DNA from: Serpula lacrymans var. lacrymans S7.9
Lineage: Eukaryota; Basidiomycota; Agaricomycetes; Boletales; Serpulaceae
Assembly: GCF_000218685.1 (NCBI RefSeq)
Contig: NW_006763306.1
Location: forward strand, 58,835 to 122,834
Length of the DNA: 64,000 nucleotides
Direction of reading: 5' to 3'
The position numbers were made by a program, and so were the translations under genes. Under the pieces are notes generated by a model, which saw only the letters and a program-made list of their open reading frames with translations, made no database searches and was not told the DNA's origin. This document shows positions 20,428-32,376 of this stretch, piece by piece (the first letter of the stretch is position 1; the number at the start of each line of letters is the position of its first letter).

Positions 20428-22582
20428 GCGGGATGGTACCAAGCTCCCACCACTTGGGCAAGTTCAAAAGCTACTCAAAAGACAAAACAAGGAGGATCTG
20501 AATGACCTCTTCAAAGGCCGGATTGTTGTAACACCTATAATATTTCCCTGTGTGTTGTTAACAATGACCTATATATTAATACCAGTACATCTGAATAATA
20601 CTCACGAACTGATCATAAGTATTGGTGAAAGCAGTGCCATTGACGCCAGACCAGAGAAAGTGAACAATTTTGCGCGTTTCAGGATCGGTCAAAAGCGCAC
20701 TGTTCCTGTACCTCACAGAATAGGTGGGTGTAGTGCAGATGCAGGTGAATTCCCCAATGCCCTCCTTTGCCCTCTGCTCCTAGAAGGCGACATACCATTG
20801 ACAATGGCGGCCACATGCCTCCAATCTTCTGAGCAAAGGTTTTGAAGCCTATCCCTTGTGATCTAGAGCATGTGGGTGCCCTCACAATTCATAGAATGGG
20901 GTTTGTAGAGGACTGCATAATAAGACAATTAGCCTGACACTGCATGGACTGTTAAAGAACTCACCAAGCCCTCAAGCATGAGGGTTATCTTGCTGAACAC
21001 GAGCTACAGCCTTCACAAGTTGGTCATTGACTTTGGTACTGGTCAGATTAAGCGGGAAATTCAAGAGTGCCTCCGCACAAAGGGAGGTCAGCATTTATTT
21101 CAGGACATCATAGTTGTCCCCGTCCTTGTGAGGCTGAGTTTTGTACCAGTCCAAGGTGCAATTACGGGGGTCAGTTGCAGGGTTTACTTCCAGGGGTCAG
21201 TTGTTGACAAATCCTTGAAACAACTGCGTAAGAGAGAGGAGGCAGTGGTGATACCAATATTGGTAGCCTGGATATCAGAGGCTTGGATAATACTTTGCTG
21301 ACCAATAGATTGGGCTGTGTTGAAAAATCCCACTAAGCCATTGCTGATGTGCCAAATGCATATCGCCAGTTATTGCATTAAATAGAGACAGCTGATAGTT
21401 GCTGGAGGTCTTGCAAAGAGCAGAAGCCTGACTGTTACCATGGGCAAATAATGAGCTGGGTGATGATCCCTGCATCTAAAGTGAGACAATGAATATGAAC
21501 ATCAGTAATTATGCACATGGTCTTCAAAACATTTTGGAAAAGGATGCTTGCAAAAACATGAGATTTGCCATACTCATTCAACAAACTGGATGTCAACCCC
21601 TGCACCTAGAATGGGACAAAGAATATCATATCAGAAATTATATGTTTAAACTGCAAAAGAAAAACCAAATAGATGTTTCAACTCACAAATATTGGGGGTT
21701 CAATTTGAACGGAACCCCATAACAGTGCTTCAGCTCATATAGAATTTTTGATATCTTCAGGCCTGATGCAAGCACTAGCCAATGCAGCCAAAATTTCATC
21801 ATCAGGTGTGAAAAGGTTGTTGAGAGGATTGCTAGTATTGTTGATATTGTCAAATGGTAAGGCCATAGCAACTACGAGAAGGAAAGGGAAATCTGCTACA
21901 AAGTTGATGTGAGCATGGAATTTTTGAGAGATTATATATACCATAGAGTACCCAATAGCAGCAACACACTTGTCCCAGTCTTCCATTCTAGTACAACAGC
22001 CGGACTTTGGGATAAGAATTATATAAAACCATCAACCCTGAAAGATGACAGTCAATGGGTGACTCACCATGAAGCTAATCTGCTGAAGTTCAGCAGACGT
22101 AGCGTGAAGGTAGCAATACTTTGTAGATACCATAGCATTCAATTTAAATCCTCAGTGTGTTGCACTGCTCAAAGTAGCAAGTTGTGGTGCACATTGCGAA
22201 GTGCAACAAGACATAGCCAAGCTGAAAGTTGGTAGAAATGCTGTTCTATTACAGTGGGCCCAGGTAAAATAGGTCTGATTAGCAACTTTTCTATTCACAA
22301 GTCGCACCAAATCGGAAATATGGCCATGAGCTAATAAGGTCATAAGTTCAGCAGATATATTGTTGAAACCCAAGTGGAGATGGTCGCTATTTCCGTTGAA
22401 GTTGATCACGAGTCAACTAGCGCACAAAAAATGAGATTGATTGAAATATGAACTGAGGGCCCCAAGCTTGAAAAAAAGGTGTATGCAGATATAAATACCA
22501 TATTTATGTGTGCACACACCAGATGACGGCCTGAGAGCTGGCCAATATATGCAGAGTGACATATAGTTGTGCAATAGAGCTC
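20428..22582 (-). pseudogene. Unrecognised host-like minus-strand gene, several exons
   Basis: Coding-like blocks on the minus strand. One is at 22152-22409 (MINFNGNSDHLHLGFNN...HGHISDLVRLVNR). Another (21735-21870) reads NNLFTPDDEILAALASACI and is followed by a likely intron (GTGAGT...TTTGCAG, ~21650-21692). A third (20990-21170) reads RNCTLDWYKTQPHKDGDNYD, then after a stop LTSLCAEALLNFPLNLTSTK and VNDQLVKAVARVQQDNPHA. Stops and frame changes lie between the blocks. No family recognised; nothing supported was found on the plus strand. Confidence 0.4.
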
Positions 22583-22696
22583 TGTCAGAACCGTGACCTG
22601 TGGAGTGTTCAGAGTTACAGAGTATGGAGATGGGGTAGGGGGTAATGGAGTATGAGATGGGGAATTGGCTTAGCCTGTGCGCTAGGCCCTTCCATG

Positions 22697-23038
22697 TGAC
22701 AAAACCGGATAAACCCGGTCTCTGCCGAAGCAGCCATTATTCTCCATGGAGCATAGCCACCACTCCATGGAGTAACCATTGTTCTCCTAGGAGCACAATT
22801 GTACTCCTAGGAGTCATTATACTGTAGCGAGTAGCACCTCCGACTATAAGTAGTAGGGGGTTTAGTATAGGAATACCTCAGTCGTTTCTATAGCCTCTCA
22901 GGCAGCAGCTGAGTTATGTTACATTACATTTATGAGAGATTACCTTAAACTAACATCTATTGTAGTTTCACTTAGGTAAATAATAAAGTCGTTTCTATAG
23001 CCTCTCAGGCAGCGGCTGAGTTTCACTTAGTTTTATTA
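22697..23038 (+). repeat. Copia 5' LTR (342 bp)
   Basis: TGACAAAACCGG...TTTTATTA. It contains a near-identical ~34-bp direct repeat (GTCGTTTCTATAGCCTCTCA...) starting at 22881 and 22988, period 107 bp. TATA-like CTATAAGTAG near 22844. Confidence 0.92.
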
Positions 23039-23058
23039 GGTTATGAGCCCTGGTGCGC
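23039..23058 (+). promoter_or_regulatory. Copia primer-binding site resembling an initiator-tRNA anticodon arm complement
   Basis: Directly after the LTR, GGTTATGAGCCCTGGTGCGC contains the complement of GGGCTCATAACC, the conserved anticodon stem-loop of eukaryotic initiator tRNA-Met (CAT anticodon). This is the half-tRNA priming known for Drosophila copia, not the usual 3'-CCA priming. Confidence 0.65.
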
Positions 23059-23107
23059 AAAAGCTAAGCAGGAAATAATTCTTATTTGAAACGGCAACCT
23101 CGGAACC

Positions 23108-23956
23108 ATGACCACAGCACGTGATACATCCGCATGTCCAGTTCTCACTGGACCCAACAATTTTCAGATATGGAAACTCCGGATCATCTCAAAGCTACGT
23201 CAGGAAAAAGTTCTCCGGGTTGTTACTGGAGAGGAGCTTAAGCCCTCACCAGGAAAATCTACCTCCTCAGAGGATCCTGAGATCACCTGGATACTTAAGG
23301 ATAAGAAGACACATAGAATCAACCAGGACCATATCTCTGATGCCCTCCTAATGAGGACTGGAGACCTCACCAGCTCCAAGGAGTTATTTGATAAATTTGT
23401 CTCACTCCATCAGACATCCAACATTGCCTCGGCCTTCTATTCATTCCAGCAACTCACCAAATTGTCCTGGGATGGGACATCACCTATCCAGGACCACATT
23501 GCAAAAATCCGGACAATTGATTCACACTTCTCCGGAATGAAACTAGGAGTTGATACCAAACTCATGGTTTTTGCTCTTCTCCAATCTCTCCCATGCACTC
23601 CTGAATGGCAAATATTTCAGTCATCAGTAATCAACACGATTGAAGAAAATAAACTTACCTTTGATGCAGTTGAGATCCGGATCACTGCAGAAGTTGCACG
23701 ACAGTCAGGGAAGGCCCCTGGAGGTTCCGAATCAGCACTCAAATCCGAGGAGAAATGGTGTAACTTCCACAAAGCCAAATCACACAACACCTCAGAGTGT
23801 CAAACACTTCAGTCAGCTGAAAAAGGTCAAAGGAAGAAGGGAAAGGAAAGACACAAGGATAAAGGAAAAGAGAAGGAAAAGGCAAATACAGCAGAGCAAT
23901 CAGGAACAGAGTCATATTGCATTGGATCATGTACATATTTCCAAGCCCCTCGCTAA
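23108..23956 (+). CDS. Copia Gag
   Basis: 282 residues, open. The N-terminal part has the Copia/UBN2-type Gag pattern (LTGPNNFQIWKLRII; WDGTSPIQDHIAKI; LLQSLP). At about residues 217-230 there is a zinc-knuckle-like CNFHKAKSHNTSEC, with Cys-His-His-Cys rather than CCHC. A Lys/Glu-rich tail follows. Pol lies in the +1 frame and overlaps the Gag 3' end (the pol frame is open from 23640), so either a programmed +1 shift or a simple indel separates them. Confidence 0.8.
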   Translation: MTTARDTSACPVLTGPNNFQIWKLRIISKLRQEKVLRVVTGEELKPSPGKSTSSEDPEITWILKDKKTHRINQDHISDALLMRTGDLTSSKELFDKFVSLHQTSNIASAFYSFQQLTKLSWDGTSPIQDHIAKIRTIDSHFSGMKLGVDTKLMVFALLQSLPCTPEWQIFQSSVINTIEENKLTFDAVEIRITAEVARQSGKAPGGSESALKSEEKWCNFHKAKSHNTSECQTLQSAEKGQRKKGKERHKDKGKEKEKANTAEQSGTESYCIGSCTYFQAPR

Positions 23957-24437
23957 ACACATTCAAGCTTACCTTGTGTTGGAACCCGATAAGACCAAAA
24001 CAACAATTATTATTGACTCCGAAGCAACATCCCACATGGTCCCTCACTGCTCCTGGTTTGAGCCAGGAACATACCATGTTCTGCATCCTCCGAGGACAAT
24101 TAGTTTTGGGGATGAATCCTCTGTAAATGCCATTGGCATTGGAACAGTAATCCTACAAGCAACTGTTGGCAAAAAGGACTACAACATTGCACTGTCAAAT
24201 GTCTTACTTGTGCCAAACTTCACGTTAGCACTTGTCTCTGTCCACAAATTGTCCAAAACGGGGTTATCAACACTTTTTTCAGCAGGGTCAAATGCTTGTG
24301 AAGTTCGGAAAAAGGAGGAACTTATCCTCACTGCGTTACACAAGCGAGGACTTTATCACATCCAAGCAAAACCCGAAATCAACCCGGAGTCAGCTTTTGC
24401 AGCAGTAGATGTAAATTTATTGCACACATTGGAATAG
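23900..24437 (+). pseudogene. Copia protease region
   Basis: The +1 frame gives IIIDSEATSHMVPHCSWF, matching the Copia aspartic protease motif, but with Glu where Gly is expected (DSGA to DSEA). SNVLLVPNFTLALVSVHKL follows, as in the family. The frame ends in TAG at 24437. Confidence 0.8.
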
Positions 24438-25100
24438 ACCACTTGCAACAAATGGTTACAAAAGGTCAGCTCCAGGACATAGACACCCTTACCAAAACCC
24501 CAGAGTTTTGTGAACCTTGTGCTTTAGGAAAGATGAAGAAATTACCTTTCAAGTCCACTGGAGGAAACCGAGCCAAGCGCCCCATACAAATTGTGCACAC
24601 AGATGTTGGAGGACCAATCAAACCAACTTCCAGGGAGGGTTTTTGGTACTGGATTATCATTGTAGATGATTTCTCCAAATTTCCATGGATATATTTCCTA
24701 AAACATAAAAGTGAAGCACTGGAACGATACAAGCAATGGAAAGAAGATGTCCAAACATTCTTCCGGACTCATTTGGGAGAAGAAAACTTCACTCCACTAT
24801 ACACAGAATTCCTCCGGAGCGATGGGGGAGGAGAATATACTGGCAATACATTCAAAAATCAACTCTGAGGAGATGGTGTCATCCAAGAAACTACAGCTGC
24901 AGATACTCCGGAACAAAATGGCATTGCAGAACGCATGAATCAGACATTGGCTACATTAGCAACCACTATGCTCCATGATTCCAAGCTCCCAAAGTCATTT
25001 TGGGTAGATGCCATGCAAACAGCTGCATATATCACAGCACGCAGCCCAGCATCAGGACTCCATGGAAAGACCCCATATTTTACTCCAAGGGGTGCAAAGC
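24420..25100 (+). pseudogene. Copia GAG-pre-integrase and integrase (frameshifted)
   Basis: IGIDHLQQMVTKGQL...FCEPCALGKMKKLPF is the zinc-binding pre-integrase region. IVHTDVGGPI and LRSDGGGEYTG provide the first two catalytic acidic residues. The third (TPEQNGIAERMN) lies downstream in another frame after a TGA at 24866-24868. The link from ARSPASGLHGKTPY to GCKAIMIGYTHGKQAY is shorter than in intact elements and changes frame, suggesting a deletion near 25080. Confidence 0.8.
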
Positions 25101-26760
25101 CATAATGATTGGCTACACACATGGAAAGCAAGCCTACAAACTCCTAGACACTGAAAAACGGACTGTGTTTTCCAGTCGGCATGTCATATTCAATGAATCC
25201 GGAAAGGTACAAAAGGATGACACTGCTTCCTGGAACACAGACACTAGCACAGATCAGTGGGAGGGACTCATTCCAGAGAATGCTCACTATCCAGACCAAA
25301 AAACATTGGAGGAGGATGATCCTGACCCTCGGATCCGAGATCCAAATGAATTACAAATGGAACCACATCTCCAAGGAGATGTTCCACAAGCAATGGAACT
25401 ATATCAGCATGAAGATGTTCTGAGAGCAGTGGGGCAATACCTCCGTGGAGACATTCCGAGAGCAGTGGGAGCACCTGATCAGCTAAAACACCCTCCACAA
25501 CAGTCTCTACAACCAAGACCTGAACACTGGCCATCTTCAGAATGGAAAGCCAAAGTAGAGTTAAAGTCAGTGGGAGGACAGCCCCTCAACATACAGCCAG
25601 CTGATGTGGAAAAAGTCCGAATACAGCTAGACAGCCTGTCCATTGGATCAGCTTCTGGAAGGCATACAACACCTCCAAGGAGTCATCCAACACCTCCGAG
25701 GAGTCATTCAACACCTTCAGGAGTGAGTGGGGCAACAAATACACAAATGCGTCTACTCCCTGGAGTACCTGCACAAGTTCCTAAAAGAGCAGTCATGCCT
25801 GCTGAAGTCCTAGGAGTACGCAGAAGCAGTCGCCAGACCCGTCTTGCAGACAAAAACCGAGATTATCAAAGGACTCTAGATGAGGAACAGTCTCAAAAAG
25901 AGCAGCATGACAACTCCATGGAGAAACCTAACACTCCTGAGGTTCATGAAGAAACATCTGATACAGAGGAGACATTCTTTGCTGGAATAGCAAGTACTGG
26001 TCCATCTAACACAGACCTTCCAAGGACACTAAAGGAAACCTTATCACGTCCGGATAGAGAATCGTGGAAGTCTGCCTTGGAGGAGGAATTCCTAAGTCTC
26101 AATACTAATGCAGTATATGACACTGTTCCACTTCCGAAGGGAGTAAAACCCATCACATCAAAATCTGTGTTCCGGATCAAGTTTGATCAAATCAGAAACA
26201 TTGAGAGATACAAACTCTGGATTGTCGCACAAGGTTTTATTCAAAGGGAGGGGATTAATTACCAGGAAGTTTTTGCTCCGGTTGCAAACTTAGAGTCAAT
26301 CCAAATTATTCTAGCCCTGGCAGCAAAGTACGACCTAGAACTTGATCAAATGGACATATCCACAGCTTATCTCAATGGAGAACTTGAAGAAGAACTGTAC
26401 ATGCTTCCTCCAGGGGGTGTTCCTATCCAACCTGGATACTGCTGGAGATTGAAGAAATCCATCTACGGGTTAAAACAAGCTGGTCGTACATGGAACAAAA
26501 CTTTTGATCGCAAGCTCCAGGAGCTCGGTTTCACAAGACTAAATGCAGAAACATGTCTCTATGTATTCCGGGACAACAAACAAATATGCTTTGTTGTTGT
26601 CTATGTAGATGACCTCCTCCTAGGAGCTTCATCCCGAAAATTCATGGATATCACAAAAGCCAAACTCGAATCCATATTCAAAATGTGGGACCTTGGAGAA
26701 GCAAAATACATCCTCGGAATAGAAACCCAACATGATCGTTCTGCAACGCCAATACATTGA
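25000..26760 (+). pseudogene. Copia integrase C-terminus and reverse transcriptase
   Basis: A long open frame. IMIGY...YKLLDTEKRTVFSSRHVIFNE is the post-integrase segment. A low-complexity linker with Pro/Arg repeats (TPPRSHPTPPRSHSTPSG) follows. RT has ESWKSALEEEFLSL, KSVFRIKFD, YQEVFAPVA, LDQMDISTAYLNGEL, LKKSIYGLKQAGR and the catalytic YVDD (VVVYVDDLLL, ~26608). The frame ends at TGA 26758-26760, where the homologous fragment at the right edge of the window has extra residues (CSNKTISLLQCQYID), so a small deletion shifted the frame. Confidence 0.88.
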
Positions 26761-27598
26761 CACAGTCCCGGAGCGCACTGGAATGAAGAACTGCAAACCA
26801 GTATGGACACCAATGGCCCATGGATCAAAACTCCTTGCAAATGCTCCAGGGGAAGATATTGTGCAACACGAGATGCATATCGAAGGGTGTCAAGTGTCAT
26901 ACCTCTCAATTGTAGGCTCCCTCATGTATGCCATGCTTGGAACCCGCCCAGACATTGCCTACGTTGTTGGAATACTAAGCAGGCATAGCTCAGCTCCAAG
27001 GAGCCATCACTGGGAAGCTGCAAAATGTGTCCTCTGATATCTGAAAGCAACCAGGGACATGGAACTACGATATGATGGCACAGATGTCTCCATGGACATG
27101 GATTTCTATGGATATTCAGATGCAGATTGGTCTGGAGACCCAGACACGTCTCGATCAACATCAGGGTTTGTCTTTATCACCATCCGAGGAGCAATCTCCT
27201 GGACAAGCAAAAGACAAAGCATGGTAGCTTTATCCTCCACGGAGTCAGAGTACATTGGATTGAGCAATGCTGGACAACACCTTGCATGGCTTTGGATATT
27301 TTTTGAAGAAATTGGACATGCTCAAAATGGACCTACAACATTGCACTGTGACAATCAAGCAGCTATCATTCTTACACGAGATCCACAGTTCCGTGCTCGC
27401 ACAAAACACATTCAATGGAAATATCATTTTATCCGAGATGACTTAGTATCAAAGGGAGAGGCAGTAATCAGATATGTTCCTACAGGAGATATGGTTGCAG
27501 ACATTCTCACTAAACCCCTCACTCATGAAAAACACTGGAAATTCTCTAAAGCTATGGGACTACGGTTGCACTCGAGTGGGAGTGACAAAACCGGATAA
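26732..27598 (+). pseudogene. Copia RT end and RNase H
   Basis: CKPVWTPMAHGS...YLSIVGSLMYAMLGTRPDIAY is followed by a TGA at 27035-27037. The frame then continues as RNase H: YSDADWSGDPDTSRSTSG, LSSTESEYIGLS, LHCDNQAAI, TKHIQWKYHFIRD, TGDMVADILTKPL. The residues expected for RNase H activity are visible. Confidence 0.88.
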
Positions 27599-27904
27599 AC
27601 CCGGTCTCTGCCAAAGCAGCCATTGTTCTCTATAGAGCATAGCCACCACTCCATGGAGTAACCATTGTTCTCCTAGGAGTCATTATACTGTAGCGAGTAG
27701 CACCTCCGACTATAAGTAGTAGGGGGTTTAGTATAGGAATACCTCAGTCGTTTCTATAGCCTCTCAGGCAGCGGCTGAGTTATGTTACATTACATTTATT
27801 AGAGATTACCTTAAACTAACATCTATTGTAGTTTCACTTAGGTAAATAATAAAGTCGTTTCTATAGCCTCTCAGGCAGCGGCTGAGTTTCACTTAGTTTT
27901 ATTA
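27583..27904 (+). repeat. Copia 3' LTR (322 bp)
   Basis: Starts TGACAAAACCGG after the polypurine tract GAGTGGGAG (27574-27582) and ends TTTTATTA. It lacks ~20 bp present in the 5' LTR around CTCCTAGGAG. Confidence 0.92.
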
Positions 27905-28419
27905 CCATGGACCATGGTCCCTAACTTGACGGAAGTAGACAGAGGAGAATAGAGGATGAAAAGGGAGCAGAGTAAAGACCCTTCAGAGAAGGATTGGAAA
28001 AAATTAGAAAGGAACTTGTAAAAAATGAAGGAATCTAGTTGATATTTGAACTGCAGGAACGAAGTACAGGAGCTACAACTTATATACTGTCGGAGGAGTA
28101 GGGGCTTGTAAGGAGTAACTTGTAATGTAGGTACAGAGTTCTATGCAGACAATTATCTAGCAAGAGGAGAATGTATGTGCAAGGAGTCTATCATAAGGTT
28201 TAAATCACAGAGTCCATGAGGAGTACGGGAACGTGCATAGGAAAGCATATGATAGACTAAAAGTCCAGTGCAGGAGTATCATAGCGGACAACTGGAGTAC
28301 CATGTGGGGGTGGGATACGGGGGGGGGCTATGCCAACCAGCAGGCCATGAAGAGCATAATCCCAAGAATACCAAAGGTTTGGGAGGTTTGGATTTGGGGA
28401 AATATCTCTTTCAGAGATT

Positions 28420-28737
28420 GTTGTGGGTAAACAACAGGAGGACTTGCTGAGGAGTCTCCTTGATCTATTGGGGTTTATATATATCTACAGACTATTTGTA
28501 CATGTGTACAATACAGTTGATGAAGGCAGTGGCAGATGATGTCATAGGGCACAGCCTGTGTGACCAGTTCCACTGCATGAGAGACTTGTAGCTAAGAATA
28601 AAGAAAAGCAGTGCAGCGCGAGACAGTGGAGTTTGAACAAAATGGAAAGTGCCACATGGTACAGTGTGTGAAAACTACAAAAGAAAGTTAAAGTGGAGAA
28701 TGAAATCTAAAGGTCCAAAAATTGTGTATTGTAACAC
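28420..28737 (-). repeat. Partial LTR of Gypsy A
   Basis: Begins at TTGTGGGTAAACAACAGG, internal to the LTR, and ends TGTATTGTAACA. The outer ~95 bp are missing where it meets the G LTR, so no target duplication can be read. Confidence 0.85.
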
Positions 28738-30070
28738 ATATAAGTTTTGTAGTGCTCTCATTGGCATTGGTTGTGACTTGTGCTTGCTGTTATGTTTGTT
28801 TTTGAGCTGTAAGTAGTAGCATTCAGGACTGTGTAGTCTTTTGGATTCATCAAAATCTACTTATTAAACAATCACTACTATACTAATTAAATATCCAGGA
28901 CAAATTATTTGGTTCATTGATAGTAAGGTCAGTAATGGTTGGTTTAACACCCAAGGTGACAGCAGTCATGCATGCAACTATGATGATTGAAAGCCCTCCT
29001 GGTTATAATGATACCACAGGAACATTAAGTAAATATTCTTTTGAAATCTGGTTCTGTCAGTCTGGGGCCATGTGAAGAATTGAGGCAAAGAATTTGGTCT
29101 AGCAAAGCATCGGTAGTAGGGTTGAAGACAGCTTCAAATAGAGTTTATTATGGTGGTAAGATTTGTATGTTGTATCATATTATTAGTATGATAGCACTGG
29201 CATGTAGAAGTCTTACCTATAATTTGACGTCTCAGACCAGGAGAATATACTGTATAACGTGCAAAGGTGCCGGAGAATTAGCATCTACTAGGTTGCACAC
29301 GAGTGAGCTCAGCACCTTATGATGCTTGATATTCAGATTCACCTCAAAATGGATACTGATTCACAAGGAGTCCATTCCTGTTGTATAAACGCTCCAGGTA
29401 AACTAGTATGCAGGAGCTGGGATGAGCAAGGGCAGCCTGACAAGTATACCCGCAATAGCCGCATGCACAAGTTGCAACATACTCTCCAGCATATAAGCCA
29501 TCATGAGCTACAATTATGGCACTCCCAGTATACACCCCTCAATATCACTGCAACATTGCACAAAAGTAGGATGGAGCCAGGAGATTGTGGATTTGGCAGC
29601 AGTGCATTAGATCCAATGGTGTTATCTGTTCACCCAACAGTGTCACTGACCTTCAAACAATGTTAACGCAGACAAGACATGTAATTTAGCAACCTTGATT
29701 GAATGTGAGAGTGAAACATAGACTTGACATAGCCACAAGCATGTTAGAATATACAATCCATACTATAGACTTAGAATATTTCCGCTTTGTTGCTTACTAA
29801 TGGCATAGCCACAACATAATATGCCTCGTTGCATCACAGTTTCTTTCCTCAGTTCTACTGAGGCAATTAACTGTGAGTATATCCATATCATCACCATAGA
29901 AGTACTTTACTGACAATGGTGTACAGTATTAACTTTACTATAGTGTTAGCCAGCTCACAAGTTATGAGTCCAGGAAACACCACTGCTTCGACTTCCTCCT
30001 CAGGAATATATGCTATACCGAAGCTATCAGCAGATGACTCAAATTGGATATTATAGAAATCTCAATTTGT
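28738..30070. other. Unassigned region with short decayed open frames
   Basis: A plus-strand open frame at 29319-29666 (LQHTLQHISHHELQLWHSQ) and a Cys-rich minus-strand frame at 29344-29535 are visible, but neither is convincing. No repeat family of the window is recognised here. Confidence 0.3.
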
Positions 30071-31887
30071 TGTTGATGATGAGAATTGTAGTTAGAAAAC
30101 CACACACAAAACAAACTAATACACAATCCTCCCAGATTCCATGGAACTTGTGTATGGGCTTTGCCTCCTAGAACAGTGGAGTGGTCTGGTTGTTCGTGGG
30201 GTAGTACATATGACAATCCTTCAAAGTAAAACCCAGAGATGTATGGGTGTGGGTTTTGAGGAGGAGGCATAGTTGAATTATAGAAGATAGGGGCTTAGTG
30301 ACGAGTATGGACAAGCACTACCTTGTTAATTGTAGCATAAGGTAGGTTTGAGAACAACGAGATGACGAGGTGACGAGGTTCCCAGTGATAGCAGGCTCCT
30401 GACGCACAAACTGTAGTGCTCAGAAGGACTCTAATCGAAAGGGATGACAATGACTTCAAAAGTGGGAAGTGACAATGACAGCAGTTAACAGTGGTAGCAG
30501 TGGGAATTGTTGTGATCACACTGGATCACAAGTAGCAGAGTAGTGAACTTGAGATTTAGAGAAGAAGTCTGGTTTGGAGTTCTTGTTGTTTTTTTACAAG
30601 GTAGAATACAGGAGTTTATATAGTAAAAGAAAGGGAGGCTATGCACAGTATAGCTGTGCAAAAAAAATGAGAAAGAACATGAAGGAAGGAATGTATGCTG
30701 ATGAATCCTGCGTAGGTAGTACAGGATAAGATCATCAAAATAAGGAAAAGAAAGAGATAGAACAATAAATGCTGTGTAAGTAATGTCACAGGTTTGTACA
30801 GCCATAAAATAAAGTCCAATAGCAAAAAGAGAGCAGGAAAATCATGATGTCATGGGAAGATGCAGTAAAAAAGGATAAAGAAAAACAATATCAGTATCAA
30901 CATAGTTCCTTTATTGTCAGTCAGACAATCTAAAAAATTATGTGTCCATAAAAATGATTCAATAATCAAAAATAATTGCACTGTAAATGAATATTCTGCT
31001 AGAAAAAAGAAACTGGAGCCACCGGTCCACCACCTAGTCCAAATCCGACAGTTCCATGGCCTTACCAATGGACTGGTTGTGTTGGACCACCTGACCAAAC
31101 GAGGGAGGGAGAGAAGTAGTTCCAATTTGGAACAAGTGAGTCCCAGGTAGCGTGTGGTAGGTGTAGCTGTAGTGAAGACGATGGAAAAAAGATCAGTATA
31201 CCCAAGTGAATGGGACAGCGATGAACATGGTTGACGCAAGGGGATGAACCTTCTCCAGCTCAAAAACTACCCACCCACGCTCCAACCAGGCAAGACAAGC
31301 GACCGATGTTTTGATAGTATATGATGGCAGATCGACGTCATAAAGATGGACCTGTTGCCCTATTTGAACCGGCTGCCGGGGCTTTGCTGAGATCAGCAGT
31401 GGCATGTGGTAGTCAACGGATCGGCGACGGAAGCGGATAGGAAGTGGTGACATCAGAAATGGTGGGGGTGCAAATAAGATGAGGAGGAGGAGGGTGGAGG
31501 TGATGAAAAAGTGGATTAGAATGGGGATCCAGAAACGACCGTCAGGTGAGAATAAAAAGGAGAGGAAGGGGCCCATGGTGGGGCTAGGCAAAGGAAGGGG
31601 AGTAAGGGAAACAACAAAAGCGAGGGCGCAATGCAATGTGTAGCCAGTGGCGACGCAAAAATTTGCCGAAATGCTGAAATGCCGAAAGTACCGAATGGAA
31701 AAGCAAAGGTGAGCATGACTGGATTGCCTAATAGAGGTGGTGCTGATCAGCCACAAGTTCCAAAAAGGCAATATTAATTACTATTCCACGTGGCACTGTG
31801 CCTGTGTGGCGCAAAGGCGAGTCTTTTTGAATATTCGCTTCGTTATTGACACCTGTCCATGCTACCAATCAACTTTGGTGCATGACA
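30071..31887 (-). repeat. Family C repeat, copy 4 (full length, 1817 bp)
   Basis: Minus orientation: TGTTGATGATGAG at 30071 to GGTGCATGACA at 31887. The right flank is integrase of Gypsy A; the left flank is unrelated, so the insertion site is not intact. Confidence 0.85.
31034..31576 (-). pseudogene. Family C ORF, copy 4 (one nonsense codon)
   Basis: 543 bp from ATG (31576) to TAG (31034). A TGA after TWVY replaces a Leu codon of the other copies, cutting the protein at about 125 residues. The frame is also open upstream to 31771, as in copy 3. Confidence 0.6.
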
Positions 31888-32238
31888 CCGGGTCAAATGG
31901 GTATGATTCAGTAATGGTGGTAGTAGATTGCTTCTCCAAAGAAGTGGTATTCATACCCAACAACAAAACTATTACCGCCGCTGGTATACCAGATTTAGTT
32001 AAAGATTTTGTATGGTCTATCCATGGATTACCAGAAACGGATATTTCCGATAGAGGACCTCAATTCCCTAGCGAATTTATGAAAGAATTATGCCGGATGC
32101 TGGGCATCAAACCTAAATTATCAACGGTGTTCCATGCGCAGACTGATGGACAAACAGAGAGACTCAACCAGGAGTTGAAACAATATCTCTGGATATTTAT
32201 TAATGACAGGCAGACGGATTGGGCCAAGTGGCTAAAGA
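31888..32238 (+). pseudogene. Gypsy A integrase fragment
   Basis: Plus-strand fragment starting NGYDSVMVVVDCFSKEV and containing ISDRGPQFPSEF and TDGQTERLNQEL, i.e. the second and third acidic residues of the integrase core. It ends at WAKWLK where the left hairpin begins. It matches the segment around 51700-51957 of the larger copy. Confidence 0.88.
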
Positions 32239-32263
32239 GACCTGGTAACCTACGGTACCAGGA
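32237..32263. repeat. Left inverted hairpin flanking the kinase gene
   Basis: GAGACCTGGTAACCTACGGT plus ACCAGGAA. It is itself a hairpin (CCTGGTA...TACCAGG, 32241-32262) and is the reverse complement, 26 of 27 bases, of 34339-34365. Confidence 0.75.
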
Positions 32264-32376
32264 ATACAACATTGCCTGTGACATTCAGGTCCATATTTAT
32301 ATGTGTTTGGTACATCGAACGATTGCATGCATCACCCACTGGCAGCAGTAACCTTCCTGCGTGTGTTTACTTTCGA

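Larger units (their letters stand above)
22697..27904 (+). mobile_element. Ty1/Copia retrotransposon, full length but degenerate (5208 bp)
   Basis: Two LTRs flank gag and pol in the order protease, integrase, RT, RNase H, which defines Copia. Perfect 5-bp target duplication CCATG lies at 22692-22696 and 27905-27909. The LTRs differ mainly by a ~20-bp deletion in the 3' copy. Several frameshifts and stops make it non-autonomous now. Confidence 0.95.
22583..28419 (-). repeat. Family G LTR, copy 2, split by Copia and truncated
   Basis: Minus-sense G LTR: starts TGTCAGAACCG at 22583, is interrupted by Copia at 22697-27904 and continues 27905-28419 (including a TATATAC region near 28083). It is then cut by an A LTR. 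Ends align with the copy at 15485-16460 across the Copia insertion point. Confidence 0.75.
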
